A DNA stretch of 64,000 nucleotides from Methylobacterium organophilum. GTDB lineage: Bacteria; Pseudomonadota; Alphaproteobacteria; Rhizobiales; Beijerinckiaceae. The position numbers were made by a program, and so were the translations under genes. Shown piece by piece: positions 16,812 to 25,917 of the stretch (within the stretch, counting starts at the first letter, position 1; each line of letters starts with the position of its first letter). The notes beneath the pieces were generated by a model. It did no database searches. It was not told where the DNA came from and was given only the letters and a program-made list of their open reading frames with translations. The stretch is taken from assembly GCF_022179465.1 (NCBI RefSeq), contig NZ_BPQV01000001.1, forward strand, positions 310,001 through 374,000, in the 5' to 3' direction.

Positions 16812-18053
16812 ATGTCGGACCCGAACGAGGCCTTCGATCGCGTCATCGCCCCGGTCCCGCGGATCACGATCCAGGCCTATTGCGAGTCGCCCGAGACCGC
16901 GGCCCTGATCGAGGAGGTCGCCACGGACCGCCGGATGCACAAGGCCCATGTGAAGGTGCACATGGGCGGCGGCGCCGCGGCGGTGGAAGCCTACCGACAC
17001 GCACCGACGCCCAACGTGATCGTCATCGAGATGATCGGGATGAAGTCGCGCCCGCTCGAATGCCTCGATGCCCTGGCCGAGGTCTGCGACGAGGGCACCA
17101 AGGTCATCGTGATCGGCCACGTCAACGACGTGCTGCTCTACCGGCAGTTCATTCAGCGGGGGGTGAGCGAGTACCTGATGGCCCCGGTCGAGCCCGTGAG
17201 CCTGATCGCCGCGATCTCCGACCTGTTCACCGCGCCGGGCGCCAAGCCCGTCGGACGCACCATCGCCGTCTGCGGCGCCAAGGGCGGCGTGGGCGCCTCC
17301 ACCATCGCCCAGAACCTCGCCTGGACCGTGGCGCGGGACGGGACGGCCACGGTCATCGTCGATCTCGACATCGCCTTCGGCACGGCGAGCCTCAACTTCA
17401 ACCAGGATCCGCCCCAGGGCATCGCCGAGGCGGTGTTCGCCCCCGAGCGCCTCGACGCGAACCTGATCGACCGCCTGCTCTCGAAGTGCAGCGACAATCT
17501 CAGCCTGCTCTCGGCGCCGGCCACCCTCGACCGCACCATCGACCTCGCCGAGCCCGCCCTCGACAACGTGGTGGAGCTCCTGCGGGCGACGATTCCCGTC
17601 GTGGTGTTCGACGTGCCGCATCAATGGACCGCCTGGACGCGGCGGATGCTGATCGGCGCCGACGAGATCGTCCTCGTCTCGGAGCCCGACCTCGCCGGCC
17701 TGCGCAACACCAAGAATCTGCTCGGCCTCCTGCAGCAGAACCGCCCGAACGACCGCCCCACCCGGGTCGTGCTCAACCGGGTCGGCATACCCAAGCGCCC
17801 GGAGATCGCGGTGGGCGAGTTCGCCAAGGCGCTCGACCACACGGTCTCGGCGACGATCGCCTTCGAGCCGGCCCTGTTCGGCACGGCGGCCAATAACGGC
17901 CAGATGATCGCGGAGGTGCAGGGCAATGCGAAGCCGGTCGAGATCTTCGCGGAGCTCGCCGCCGCCCTCATCGGCCGTACCGAGGTCCGGCGCAGCCGCG
18001 TCAACCTGCTCGAGCCGCTGCTCGCCAAGCTCGCGCGCCGGAAGGCGTCCTGA
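16812..18053 (+). CDS. cpaE: Tad localisation ATPase-like protein CpaE/TadZ
   Basis: CpaE/TadZ is a MinD/ParA-like protein that places the Tad machine at the cell pole. The 413-residue protein has an N-terminal receiver-like domain (about 15-135) with NVIVIEMIGMK and KVIVIGHVNDVLLYRQFIQR. The C-terminal P-loop domain has the deviant Walker A CGAKGGVGASTIAQNLAW, then VIVDLDIAFGTASLNF and PVVVFDVPHQW. The ATG at 16812 gives MSDPNEAFDR; the frame stays open upstream into the hairpin, which argues against an earlier start. It is followed by cpaF after 38 bp. Confidence 0.93.
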   Translation: MSDPNEAFDRVIAPVPRITIQAYCESPETAALIEEVATDRRMHKAHVKVHMGGGAAAVEAYRHAPTPNVIVIEMIGMKSRPLECLDALAEVCDEGTKVIVIGHVNDVLLYRQFIQRGVSEYLMAPVEPVSLIAAISDLFTAPGAKPVGRTIAVCGAKGGVGASTIAQNLAWTVARDGTATVIVDLDIAFGTASLNFNQDPPQGIAEAVFAPERLDANLIDRLLSKCSDNLSLLSAPATLDRTIDLAEPALDNVVELLRATIPVVVFDVPHQWTAWTRRMLIGADEIVLVSEPDLAGLRNTKNLLGLLQQNRPNDRPTRVVLNRVGIPKRPEIAVGEFAKALDHTVSATIAFEPALFGTAANNGQMIAEVQGNAKPVEIFAELAAALIGRTEVRRSRVNLLEPLLAKLARRKAS

Positions 18054-18091
18054 GATGCCTCGCCCCTCCCCGGCTCTGAAAGCGCAGCGGC

Positions 18092-19540
18092 ATGTTCGGT
18101 CGTAGATCCAGCGCAGCCCCGACCCCGACCCGTCCGGCCGTGCCCGCCGCGCGGACGGCTCCGCCGCCGGCGGAGGAGCCGCGCCGCGCCGCGCCCGATC
18201 CGGTCGCGCGCCCGGCGGCCGCGCCGCCGCCGCCGATGCAGAAATCCGAGGACTATTTCCGCACGAAGAGCATGGTCTTCGGCGCGCTGATCGAGGCCAT
18301 CGACCTCACCCAGCTCGCCCGCCTCGACGGCGAGACGGCCCGCGAGGAAATCCGCGACATCGTCTCGGAGATCATCGGCCTCAAGAACATCGTCCTCTCG
18401 ATCGCCGAGCAGGAGGAGCTGCTCGACGACATCTGCAACGACGTCCTCGGCTACGGCCCCCTGGAGCCGCTGCTCGCCCGCGACGACATCGCCGACGTGA
18501 TGGTGAACGGGGCCGACCGGACCTTCATCGAAGTCGGCGGCAAGATCCAGCTGACGAATGTCCGCTTCCGCGACAACCAGCAGCTGATGAACATCTGCCA
18601 GCGCATCGTCAGCCAGGTCGGGCGCCGGGTCGACGAAGCCTCGCCGATCTGCGACGCGCGCCTGCCGGACGGCTCCCGCGTCAACGTCATCGCCCCGCCC
18701 CTGGCCATCGACGGGCCCGCCCTGACGATCCGAAAGTTCAAGAAGGACAAGCTGACCCTCGATCAGCTCGTGAAGTTCGGCGCGATCTCGAAGGAGGGCG
18801 CCAAGATCCTTCAGATCATCGGCAAGACCCGCTGCAACGTGGTCATCTCCGGCGGCACCGGCTCGGGCAAGACCACCCTGCTCAACTGCCTGACCGCCTA
18901 TATCGAGCACGACGAGCGCGTGATCACCTGCGAGGACGCGGCCGAGCTGCAATTGCAGCAGCCGCACGTGGTGCGCCTCGAAACCCGCCCCCCGAACATG
19001 GAGGGGCAGGGGCAGGTCACCATGCGCGACCTCGTGAAGAACTGCCTGCGCATGCGGCCCGAGCGGATCATCGTCGGCGAGGTGCGCGGGCCCGAGGCCT
19101 TCGACCTGCTCCAGGCCATGAATACGGGCCACGACGGCTCCATGGGCACGCTGCACGCCAACAGCCCCCGCGAATGCCTGTCGCGTATCGAATCCATGAT
19201 CACCATGGGCGGCTTCACGCTGCCCTCGCGGACCCTGCGCGAGATGATCGTGGGCTCGGTCGACGTCATCATCCAGGCGATGCGCCTGCGCGACGGCTCC
19301 CGCCGCATCACCCACATCACGGAGGTGATGGGCATGGAGGGCGACGTCATCATCACCCAGGACCTCATGGTCTACGACATCATCGGGGAGGACGCGAACG
19401 GCAAGCTGATCGGGCGCCACCGCTCCACCGGCATCGGCCGCCCGCGCTTCTGGGAGCGGGCGCGCTATTACGGCGAGGAGCGGGCCCTGGCCGAGGCGCT
19501 GGACGCCGCCGCCGTGGGCAATACCGGAGACGAGCCGTGA
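18092..19540 (+). CDS. cpaF: Tad pilus assembly ATPase CpaF/TadA
   Basis: The hexameric secretion ATPase that powers pilus assembly. The 482-residue protein starts with a Pro/Ala-rich linker (about 1-48). The body has [20 protein letters not shown], the Walker [17 protein letters not shown] (residues 254-261 are GGTGSGKT), the Asp box [19 protein letters not shown], the Walker [21 protein letters not shown] and the His box [17 protein letters not shown]. All are canonical for CpaF. The stop overlaps the GTG start of tadB (GTGA), indicating translational coupling. Confidence 0.96.
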   Translation: MFGRRSSAAPTPTRPAVPAARTAPPPAEEPRRAAPDPVARPAAAPPPPMQKSEDYFRTKSMVFGALIEAIDLTQLARLDGETAREEIRDIVSEIIGLKNIVLSIAEQEELLDDICNDVLGYGPLEPLLARDDIADVMVNGADRTFIEVGGKIQLTNVRFRDNQQLMNICQRIVSQVGRRVDEASPICDARLPDGSRVNVIAPPLAIDGPALTIRKFKKDKLTLDQLVKFGAISKEGAKILQIIGKTRCNVVISGGTGSGKTTLLNCLTAYIEHDERVITCEDAAELQLQQPHVVRLETRPPNMEGQGQVTMRDLVKNCLRMRPERIIVGEVRGPEAFDLLQAMNTGHDGSMGTLHANSPRECLSRIESMITMGGFTLPSRTLREMIVGSVDVIIQAMRLRDGSRRITHITEVMGMEGDVIITQDLMVYDIIGEDANGKLIGRHRSTGIGRPRFWERARYYGEERALAEALDAAAVGNTGDEP

Positions 19541-20505
19541 GCGGCTCCGCGCCGCTCGCGGCCGGCCTTGCCGCCGTCGCCGCAGGGGCGCTGGCCTATG
19601 TCGTCCTGATGCCCTGGCTCTCCGGCGAGAACCGCGCGGAGAAGCGCCGGAAGGCGATCGAGGGCTCCCGCGCCTCCGGGGTCGAGCGCATCACGGCCGT
19701 CAACCGCCGGGAGCAGGTCGCCAAGAGCCTCAAGGAGCTGGAGGCCAAGAAGGACAAGACCAAGGTCACCCTCGATCTCAAGATCGCCCGGGCCGGGCTC
19801 GACTGGACGCGGCAGAAATACCTCCTCGTCTCCGTCGCCCTCGCCCTGCTCACAGCGGGCCTCGGCTTCATGATGACCGGCAGCCCCGTGACCGCGGCCG
19901 GCGCGCTCATCGCGGGCGGCTTCGGCCTACCGCTCTGGATCCTAGCCTTCCTGCAGAAGCGGCGCATCAAGACCTTCGTCGAGGAATTGCCGAACGCCAT
20001 CGACGTGGTGGTGCGCGGCCTGCGCTCGGGCATCCCCCTCGGCGATTGCCTGCGGATCATCTCGCGGGAGGCGCGCGAGCCCCTGCGCAGCGAGTTCCGC
20101 ATGGCGATGGAGGCCCAGGGGCTCGGCCTGTCGATGAGCGACGCGATCCTGCGCATGCATGACCGCGTGCCCGTCACCGAAGTGAACTTCTTCGCCGTGG
20201 TGATCGCCATCCAGCAGAAATCCGGCGGCAACCTCTCCGAGGCGCTGGGCAACCTGTCGCGGGTGCTGCGCGAGCGCCGCAAGATGCGGGCGAAGGTGCA
20301 GGCGATGAGCATGGAGGCCAAGGCCTCGGCGGCGATCATCGGCTGCCTGCCGGTGGGCGTCGCCCTGATCACCTATCTGTCGAGCCCGGATTACGTCTCG
20401 CTGCTCTGGACCACGAATGTCGGCAAGATCGCGCTCGTGCTCTCGGGGATCTGGATGCTCGTCGGCATCCTGGTGATGAAGAAGATGATCAACTTCGACA
20501 TCTGA
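19537..20505 (+). CDS. tadB: Tad inner-membrane platform protein TadB
   Basis: TadB and TadC form the inner-membrane platform of the pilus. The 322-residue protein starts at a GTG overlapping the cpaF stop ([10 protein letters not shown]). It has an N-terminal helix (AGLAAVAAGALAYVVLMPWL), two central helices (around YLLVSVALALLTAGLGFMM and LIAGGFGLPLWILAFL) and a T2SSF domain (FVEELPNAIDVVVRGLRSGI to QQKSGGNLSEALGNLSRVLR). A terminal helix (IALVLSGIWMLVGILVM) closes the chain. The layout matches the family. Confidence 0.94.
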   Translation: MSGSAPLAAGLAAVAAGALAYVVLMPWLSGENRAEKRRKAIEGSRASGVERITAVNRREQVAKSLKELEAKKDKTKVTLDLKIARAGLDWTRQKYLLVSVALALLTAGLGFMMTGSPVTAAGALIAGGFGLPLWILAFLQKRRIKTFVEELPNAIDVVVRGLRSGIPLGDCLRIISREAREPLRSEFRMAMEAQGLGLSMSDAILRMHDRVPVTEVNFFAVVIAIQQKSGGNLSEALGNLSRVLRERRKMRAKVQAMSMEAKASAAIIGCLPVGVALITYLSSPDYVSLLWTTNVGKIALVLSGIWMLVGILVMKKMINFDI

Positions 20506-20593
20506 CGGCCGGTCCCCGTCATGACCTCCCTCTCCGCGCCCTGCCCGCACCGGACGGGTCTGGCGCTCCGGTTTCCCGCGGGCGGAGCACGCC

Positions 20594-21565
20594 ATGCTTG
20601 AGCTCATCGCAGAGAAGATCTCCGATCCCCGCTTCGTCGGCATGGTCCTGACCGGCATCGCCGTGGCCGCGACCGCCTTCACGCTGCTGCAGCCGCTGCT
20701 GGAGCCCGACCCGCTCGGCAAGCGGATGAAGCTCGTGAGCGATGAGCGCGAGCAGATCCGCCTGCGCGAGCGCGAGCGCCTCAACAACGGCAAGGGCTCG
20801 CTGCGCGTCGAGCCGAAGGCCTACATGAAAAGGATCGTGGAGCAGTTCAATCTCAGCAAATGGCTCGGCACGGAAACGGCCAAGGCCAAGCTGATGATGG
20901 CGGGCTACCGCTCCACCAGCGCGGAGACGGCCTTCCTCTTCTTCCGGCTGGTGATGCCCGCAGGGATGGCGCTGTTCGCGCTGTTCTACCTCTTCGTGCT
21001 CCAGGCGATCGACCAGCCCTTCCTCGTGCGCGTCGGCCTGGTGCTGCTCGCGACCTTCATCGGCATCAAGCTGCCGGAGATCTATCTCTCGAACCAGATC
21101 GGCAAGCGGCAGGCGGAGATCAAGAGGGCCTGGCCGGACGCCCTGGACCTGAGCCTGATCTGCGTCGAATCCGGCATGTCGATGGAGAACGCCTTCCGCC
21201 GGGTCAGCACGGAGATCGCGACCCAGTCGGTGGTGCTGGCGGAGGAGTTCGCCCTGACGACGGCCGAGCTCTCCTTCCTGCCCGACCGCCGCAACGCCTA
21301 CGAGAACCTGGCCAACCGCACGGGGCTGGAATCGGTCAAGGCCCTCACCACCGCCCTGATTCAGGCGGAGCGCTACGGCACGCCCCTCGGCCAGGCCCTG
21401 CGCGTGCTGGCGCAGGAAAGCCGCGACACGCGCATGACCGAGGCCGAGAAGAAGGCCGCCGCGCTGCCGCCGAAGCTGACCGTGCCGATGATCCTGTTCT
21501 TCCTGCCCGTGCTGTTCGTGGTGATCCTGACGCCGGCGATCATCCAGGCCTTCGGCTTCAAGTAG
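20594..21565 (+). CDS. tadC: Tad inner-membrane platform protein TadC
   Basis: The second platform protein, 323 residues. It has an N-terminal helix (VGMVLTGIAVAATAFTLL), a charged cytoplasmic stretch, two helices near FFRLVMPAGMALFALFYLFV and VGLVLLATFIGIKLP, then the T2SSF domain (AWPDALDLSLICVESGMSME and ALIQAERYGTPLGQALRVLA). The final helix is MILFFLPVLFVVILTPAII. It follows tadB after 88 bp and ends the plus-strand run. The frame continues no further and no terminator is obvious. Confidence 0.94.
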   Translation: MLELIAEKISDPRFVGMVLTGIAVAATAFTLLQPLLEPDPLGKRMKLVSDEREQIRLRERERLNNGKGSLRVEPKAYMKRIVEQFNLSKWLGTETAKAKLMMAGYRSTSAETAFLFFRLVMPAGMALFALFYLFVLQAIDQPFLVRVGLVLLATFIGIKLPEIYLSNQIGKRQAEIKRAWPDALDLSLICVESGMSMENAFRRVSTEIATQSVVLAEEFALTTAELSFLPDRRNAYENLANRTGLESVKALTTALIQAERYGTPLGQALRVLAQESRDTRMTEAEKKAAALPPKLTVPMILFFLPVLFVVILTPAIIQAFGFK

Positions 21566-21730
21566 GATCGGCGGCTCCGTCCGGTTTCACGTGGAAACCG
21601 AGCAGGCGCGCGGAAGAGCCCCCCGCTGGCCCCCTGCCTCCAGCCGCCTCGATGAGCGGAGGCGGCGAGCCCCAGGGGTTCGGCCCAGTCCCAGCCGGTG
21701 GCCGGGATCCGGGGCCGCGTGCTTCGATCC

Positions 21731-22579
21731 TTACTGAGCGGCGGCGACCTGCGCCGGCTTGCGGCCAGCCGCGCGGGTCGGCCTTCCCGCGCCGGCGCGG
21801 GCCGCCATGGTGCGCAGCGCCGTCATGTTCGCGGCCACCTCCGCCGGCGGCAGATCCTGGCGCAGCACGGATTCGGCCTCGTCCAGGCGACCCTTCAGCC
21901 CGAGGACGAGGGCGAGGTTCTGGCGCACGCGGGAATCGGCCCGCGGCTGCGTGGCGGCGAGGCGCAGCGTGGTCTCGGCCAGGTCGAGCTTGCGCGAGAG
22001 CGCGTAGGAGAGGCCGAGATTCGAGAGGACGGAAGGCTCGTTCGGCGCGATCTTGAGGGCCGCCTCGTAGAGCCCCTGGGCGCGGGCGGAATCGCCCATC
22101 TGATCGGCCACCGTGCCCTGCGCCGAGAGCACGCGCCAATCGGGCTGCGCGGGCGTATGCGCGTTCTGAAGGACCTCCAGCGCCTCCTGGAAGCGCCCGA
22201 CCTCGGCCAGGCTCTTGCCGTAGGCGGCGAGCACGGCTTGGTTCTTCGGATTGCGCAACGCCGTCTGTTGCAGCACGGCGACCGCCTGGGGCGCCTGCTC
22301 GGTGGCGCGCAGGGCCCGCGCGTAGCGCATCGCGGCGCCGACATCGGACGGGTCGGAATTGTAGCGGGCGGCGAGGGCATCGACATCCGCCTTGGACACC
22401 CGGGCCCCGACCTCCGGCTTGCTCTGGAACATCGAGACGCCCCCGATCGAGCCGGTGGTCTCGGGGGAACGCGACTGGCAGCCGGCCAGAAGAAGAACCG
22501 TCAGAGCCGCGACGGCGAGGGGGCGCGAACCGACAACCCCGCCCGAAAGCTCAGGGGAAAGGCCGAACCGCCGCATCAT
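21731..22579 (-). CDS. tadD: TadD-like TPR lipoprotein
   Basis: TadD is a TPR lipoprotein needed for Tad pilus assembly. The 282-residue product has a lipoprotein signal peptide (PLAVAALTVLLLAGCQS, lipobox LAGC). Tandem TPR-like repeats cover about residues 85-220 (PSDVGAAMRYARALRATEQA, NQAVLAAYGKSLAEVGRFQE, GDSARAQGLYEAALKIAPNE, VLSNLGLSYALSRKLDLAET). The C-terminus is Ala/Arg-rich. It faces the rest of the locus on the opposite strand. The start at 22579 is chosen because GGAG stands six bases before it. A CtrA-like box lies 66 bp upstream. Confidence 0.9.
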   Translation of the reverse strand: MMRRFGLSPELSGGVVGSRPLAVAALTVLLLAGCQSRSPETTGSIGGVSMFQSKPEVGARVSKADVDALAARYNSDPSDVGAAMRYARALRATEQAPQAVAVLQQTALRNPKNQAVLAAYGKSLAEVGRFQEALEVLQNAHTPAQPDWRVLSAQGTVADQMGDSARAQGLYEAALKIAPNEPSVLSNLGLSYALSRKLDLAETTLRLAATQPRADSRVRQNLALVLGLKGRLDEAESVLRQDLPPAEVAANMTALRTMAARAGAGRPTRAAGRKPAQVAAAQ

Positions 22580-22645
22580 GATCTTCTCCGCAACCAAGCC
22601 GCGGCGCCAGCGCGCGAGCGGCCTAGAGGTGATAGGTCGTTAACC

Positions 22646-22660
22646 CTAACGTCGCGTTAA
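22646..22660 (-). promoter_or_regulatory. CtrA-like box of tadD
   Basis: CTAA-N7-TTAA on the plus strand (TTAA-N7-TTAG towards tadD), one base off the CtrA consensus, 66 bp upstream of the tadD start. Confidence 0.4.
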
Positions 22661-22798
22661 GCATCTCCGGCGGGGCGCGCACGGGGGCCCCTGCCGCCGG
22701 CTCTGGAGGAGCGCGGCACCCTGGCCGAACCCGGCCGGAGCCGGTAAGCCGGAGACGTTTCACGGGAAAACCTCCCTGACCTCCAAACGGCTTCGCGC

Positions 22799-24205
22799 AT
22801 GTCGATCGAACGGACCGAACCCTCCTCCCTGGATCTCCTGCCGGCCGGCAGCCCTTCGGTCCCGATCCATTGCCTCGGTCTGGCGCGCTGGGCGGAGTTC
22901 GCCGCCAGCCTGCCCGCTTCACAACAGGCCTTCGCGAAGGCGCTCGACTTCACGCCCAAGGCCGGCAAGCTCTGCCTGCTGCCGGATCAGGAGGGTCGTC
23001 TCGAGCGGGTGCTGTTCGGCCTGGGCGATCTCGAATCCGCCTCCGGCGATCCCCTGCAGGTCGGCCGCCTGCCGGGCCTCCTCCCGCCCGGCGACTATCG
23101 CCTGGAGCCGGAGAGCGACGGCGCGCCCGCGGTGGCGGCCCTGGCCTGGCTGATGGGGAGCTACCGTTTCGCGCGGTACCGGGACACGGGGGCCGCGCCG
23201 CCACGCCTCGTCGCGCCGGAGGGCATCGACGGCGAAGCCGTGCTGCGCGTGGCCCGCGCCGTGGCGGCCGGTCGCGACCTCATCAACACGCCCTCGAACG
23301 ATCTCGGCCCGGCGGAGATCGAGGCCGCGGCCCGCACGCTTGCCGCGCGCTTCGGGGCCACCCTCTCGGTGACGGAGGGAGAGGCCCTCGCGGCCGGGTT
23401 TCCGCTCGTCCACGCCGTCGGAGCCGCCTCCCCCCGCGCGCCGCGGCTCATCGACCTGAGCTGGGGGGCTGAGGATGCGCCGAAGGTCACCCTCGTCGGC
23501 AAGGGCGTCGTGTTCGACACGGGCGGCCTCGATATCAAGCCCTCGGCCAGCATGCTGCTGATGAAGAAGGATATGGGCGGGGCGGCCGTGGCCCTGTCTA
23601 CGGCCGAGATGGTCATGGGTGCCGGACTCAAGGTTCGCCTCCGGGTGCTGATCCCGACGGTGGAAAACGCGATCGCCGGCAACGCCTTCCGCCCCGGCGA
23701 CGTCATCCGCTCCCGCGCGGGCCTCAGCGTCGAGATCGGCAACACCGATGCGGAGGGCCGCCTGATCCTGGCCGATGCCCTCGCCCTCGCCGATGCCGAG
23801 GCACCGGATCTGCTGATCGATTTCGCGACGCTGACGGGGGCCGCCCGCGTCGCCCTCGGCCCCGATCTCCCGGCCTTCTTCACCCCCGACGACGCGCTCG
23901 CCACGGAGATCGAGGCGGCCGCACGCGCCGCGCTCGATCCGGTCTGGCGGCTTCCCCTGCACCCGCCCTATGCGAGCCTGCTCGAGTCGAAGGTCGCCGA
24001 TCTCAACAACGTCTCCGGCGGCCCCTTCGCCGGGGCGATCACCGCCGCGCTGTTCCTGCGCCGCTTCGCCCCGAAGTCGCAGGCGCATGCGCATTTCGAC
24101 CTGTATGGCTGGAACCCGTCCACCAAGCCCGGCCGGCCCGAGGGCGGCGAGGTGCAGACGGCCCGCCTCGTCCATCACCTGCTGGTGACGCGCTATGGCG
24201 GCTGA
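22799..24205 (+). CDS. Leucyl aminopeptidase family (M17) peptidase
   Basis: A cytosolic di-metal aminopeptidase of the M17 family. The 468-residue protein has a divergent N-terminal domain (about 1-160). The catalytic domain has VTLVGKGVVFDTGGLDIKPS, MKKDMGGAAVAL and the metal and active-site motif NTDAEGRLILADAL. DFATLTGAARVALG follows. All expected metal ligands appear present. The C-terminus carries SKVADLNNVSGGPFAGAITA and HFDLYGW. The short N-domain and sequence style fit the PepA/PepB-related subgroup more than classical E. coli PepA. The ATG at 22799 begins MSIERTEPSS. Confidence 0.93.
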   Translation: MSIERTEPSSLDLLPAGSPSVPIHCLGLARWAEFAASLPASQQAFAKALDFTPKAGKLCLLPDQEGRLERVLFGLGDLESASGDPLQVGRLPGLLPPGDYRLEPESDGAPAVAALAWLMGSYRFARYRDTGAAPPRLVAPEGIDGEAVLRVARAVAAGRDLINTPSNDLGPAEIEAAARTLAARFGATLSVTEGEALAAGFPLVHAVGAASPRAPRLIDLSWGAEDAPKVTLVGKGVVFDTGGLDIKPSASMLLMKKDMGGAAVALSTAEMVMGAGLKVRLRVLIPTVENAIAGNAFRPGDVIRSRAGLSVEIGNTDAEGRLILADALALADAEAPDLLIDFATLTGAARVALGPDLPAFFTPDDALATEIEAAARAALDPVWRLPLHPPYASLLESKVADLNNVSGGPFAGAITAALFLRRFAPKSQAHAHFDLYGWNPSTKPGRPEGGEVQTARLVHHLLVTRYGG

Positions 24206-24314
24206 GCCTCCTTCGGGAATCGTCCCGCGGCGGGAGAACGCCCCTTTGTCGCTGGAACGATCCCCGAAGGCCCCGGTTGCCCAGGCAATCCGTCACCAGC
24301 CGGGAGAACAGCCC

Positions 24315-24893
24315 ATGCCTGACATCCAACAGGCCAAGATCCTCATCGTCGCCACCGATGGCTTCGAGGAGAGCGAGCTCACCGTCCCCCAGACGAAGCT
24401 CAGCGCGGCCGGCGCGACCGTTCACGTCGCGGCACCGAAATCCCGCCAGTCGCAGGACGCGATCAAGGGATGGGACAAGATCGATTGGGGCCGCAGCGTG
24501 AAGGTCGACCGCGACGTCGAGAGCGTCGAGCCGGCCGATTACGACGCCCTGGTCCTGCCGGGCGGGCAGATCAACCCGGACAAGCTGCGGCTGGAGCCCA
24601 AGGCGATGGAGGTGATCCGTACCTTCCTTTCCTCCGGCAAGCCCGTCGCCGCGATCTGCCATGCGCCCTGGCTCCTGATCGAGGCCGGCGCCGTGAAGGG
24701 CCGCAAGCTCACCTCCTTCGCCTCGATCCGCACGGATGTCGCCAATGCGGGCGGCGAGTGGCAGGACAAGGAAGTGGTGACCGATGGCGGCATCATCACC
24801 AGCCGCAACCCCGGCGACCTCGACGCCTTCTGCGCCAAGATCGTCGAGGAGGTGAAGGAAGGCCGTCACGAGCCGCGCCACCTCGCGGCCTGA
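24315..24893 (+). CDS. DJ-1/PfpI-family protein (type 1 glutamine amidotransferase-like)
   Basis: The 192-residue protein belongs to the DJ-1/PfpI/YhbO group, known as glyoxalase/deglycase or stress proteins. It has ILIVATDGFEESEL, with the acidic residue that pairs with the nucleophile, and the nucleophile elbow AAICHAPWLLIEAGAVKGR with its Cys. DVANAGGEWQDKEVVTDGGI follows. Of the possible starts, the ATG at 24315 (MPDIQQAK) has GGGAGA upstream and fits the family. A strong terminator follows 24 bp after the stop. Confidence 0.93.
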   Translation: MPDIQQAKILIVATDGFEESELTVPQTKLSAAGATVHVAAPKSRQSQDAIKGWDKIDWGRSVKVDRDVESVEPADYDALVLPGGQINPDKLRLEPKAMEVIRTFLSSGKPVAAICHAPWLLIEAGAVKGRKLTSFASIRTDVANAGGEWQDKEVVTDGGIITSRNPGDLDAFCAKIVEEVKEGRHEPRHLAA

Positions 24894-24917
24894 GGCTTCG
24901 TTCCAGGATCGGGAAGG

Positions 24918-24950
24918 GACCGCCACGCCGCCGGCGCGGCGGTCTTTTTT
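24918..24950 (+). terminator. Rho-independent terminator after the PfpI gene
   Basis: GACCGCC (24918-24924) pairs with GGCGGTC (24938-24944). The stem extends inward by CGCC/GGCG after one mismatch and ends in six T residues. Confidence 0.9.
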
Positions 24951-24995
24951 GCAGGCGAAGGACCGCCGGAGGACGATGCTCTTCCCGGGCGCCGA

Positions 24996-25826
24996 TCAGA
25001 GCAGGGGCGTGCGGGCGGCGGCATCCTCGCGGCTGCAGATCGCGGGATCCGGCTTCTCTCCGGCCGAGGCCAGGGCCTTGGTCAGGTCGGCCCGGGCCCG
25101 TTCGAGGTCGCGTCGGAAATCGGCATTGCCCTGCAGGGCGGCCACCAGGGCCGAGGCGGCCATGCGGGCCGCTTCCACGTCGCTCATCCAGTGCACGCCG
25201 CAGACGACCCGGCTCTCGCCGTAGACGCGGCCGCGCACCATGAACTGGGTCGCCTTTTCCGGGACGAGCTGCGCCATGATCAGGGCATAGGCCCATCCTT
25301 GGGTCGAATGGCCCGACGGATAGCTGAAGCTGTCGGCCAGCTCCGGCGAGCGCACCACGCAGATCGGCGAGTCGTTGCCGATGAACGGGCGCAGGCGGCG
25401 ATAATGCCGCTTCGTCGACCGCGTGGAACGGGCGATGTCGACACGGACCCGCTCGAGCAGGTTCATCAGGTCGGGAAAGCGGGCCTGGTCGATACGCTGC
25501 CCGAGCACGCAGGAGAAGTCGCTGAGGATGGCCGAGGCCCCGTCCGCCACGTCGGCCGTGGCGAGGGCCCAGCGCTCCGTCCCATTATAGGCCCGCGTGG
25601 CGTTGAAGGCGGCCCGGTCGGCCGCCTCGGCCGCCGAATGGCCGGCCGGCGGCGGCGGCAGGATCGCCAGGATATCGGGGGTCTTTGTGTCGTCGAGATA
25701 GGGGGCCGGCTTGCCCGCCTTGAGGCGATCGGCCCCGACGGAGGGGGCCGCCGTCTCGGGGGCGGCGGAGGCCACCATCGGGATCGCCGTGAGCAGGGCG
25801 GCGAGGAACGTCGACAGACGGGGCAT
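24996..25826 (-). CDS. Class A acid phosphatase (PAP2 superfamily)
   Basis: A periplasmic nonspecific acid phosphatase. The 276-residue protein has a signal peptide (MPRLSTFLAALLTAIPMVAS). The PAP2 triad motifs are complete: KRHYRRLRPF (K-X6-RP), SFSYPSGHSTQGWAYAL (PSGH) and SRVVCGVHWMSDVEAAR (SR-X5-H-X3-D). Three cysteines (DFSCVL, PICVVRS, VVCGVH) suggest disulfides. The start at 25826 gives the signal peptide; a longer frame to 25871 is less likely. It follows the alpha/beta hydrolase gene by 91 bp on the same strand. Confidence 0.92.
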   Translation of the reverse strand: MPRLSTFLAALLTAIPMVASAAPETAAPSVGADRLKAGKPAPYLDDTKTPDILAILPPPPAGHSAAEAADRAAFNATRAYNGTERWALATADVADGASAILSDFSCVLGQRIDQARFPDLMNLLERVRVDIARSTRSTKRHYRRLRPFIGNDSPICVVRSPELADSFSYPSGHSTQGWAYALIMAQLVPEKATQFMVRGRVYGESRVVCGVHWMSDVEAARMAASALVAALQGNADFRRDLERARADLTKALASAGEKPDPAICSREDAAARTPLL

Positions 25827-25917
25827 CAATCTCGGGTCCTGACTTCGCGGCGACGGATGGGGCACCGGCATAGCATCGACGTGCGACGTGACCTTCTCAG
25901 TCCCGTCACGGGAAGGC

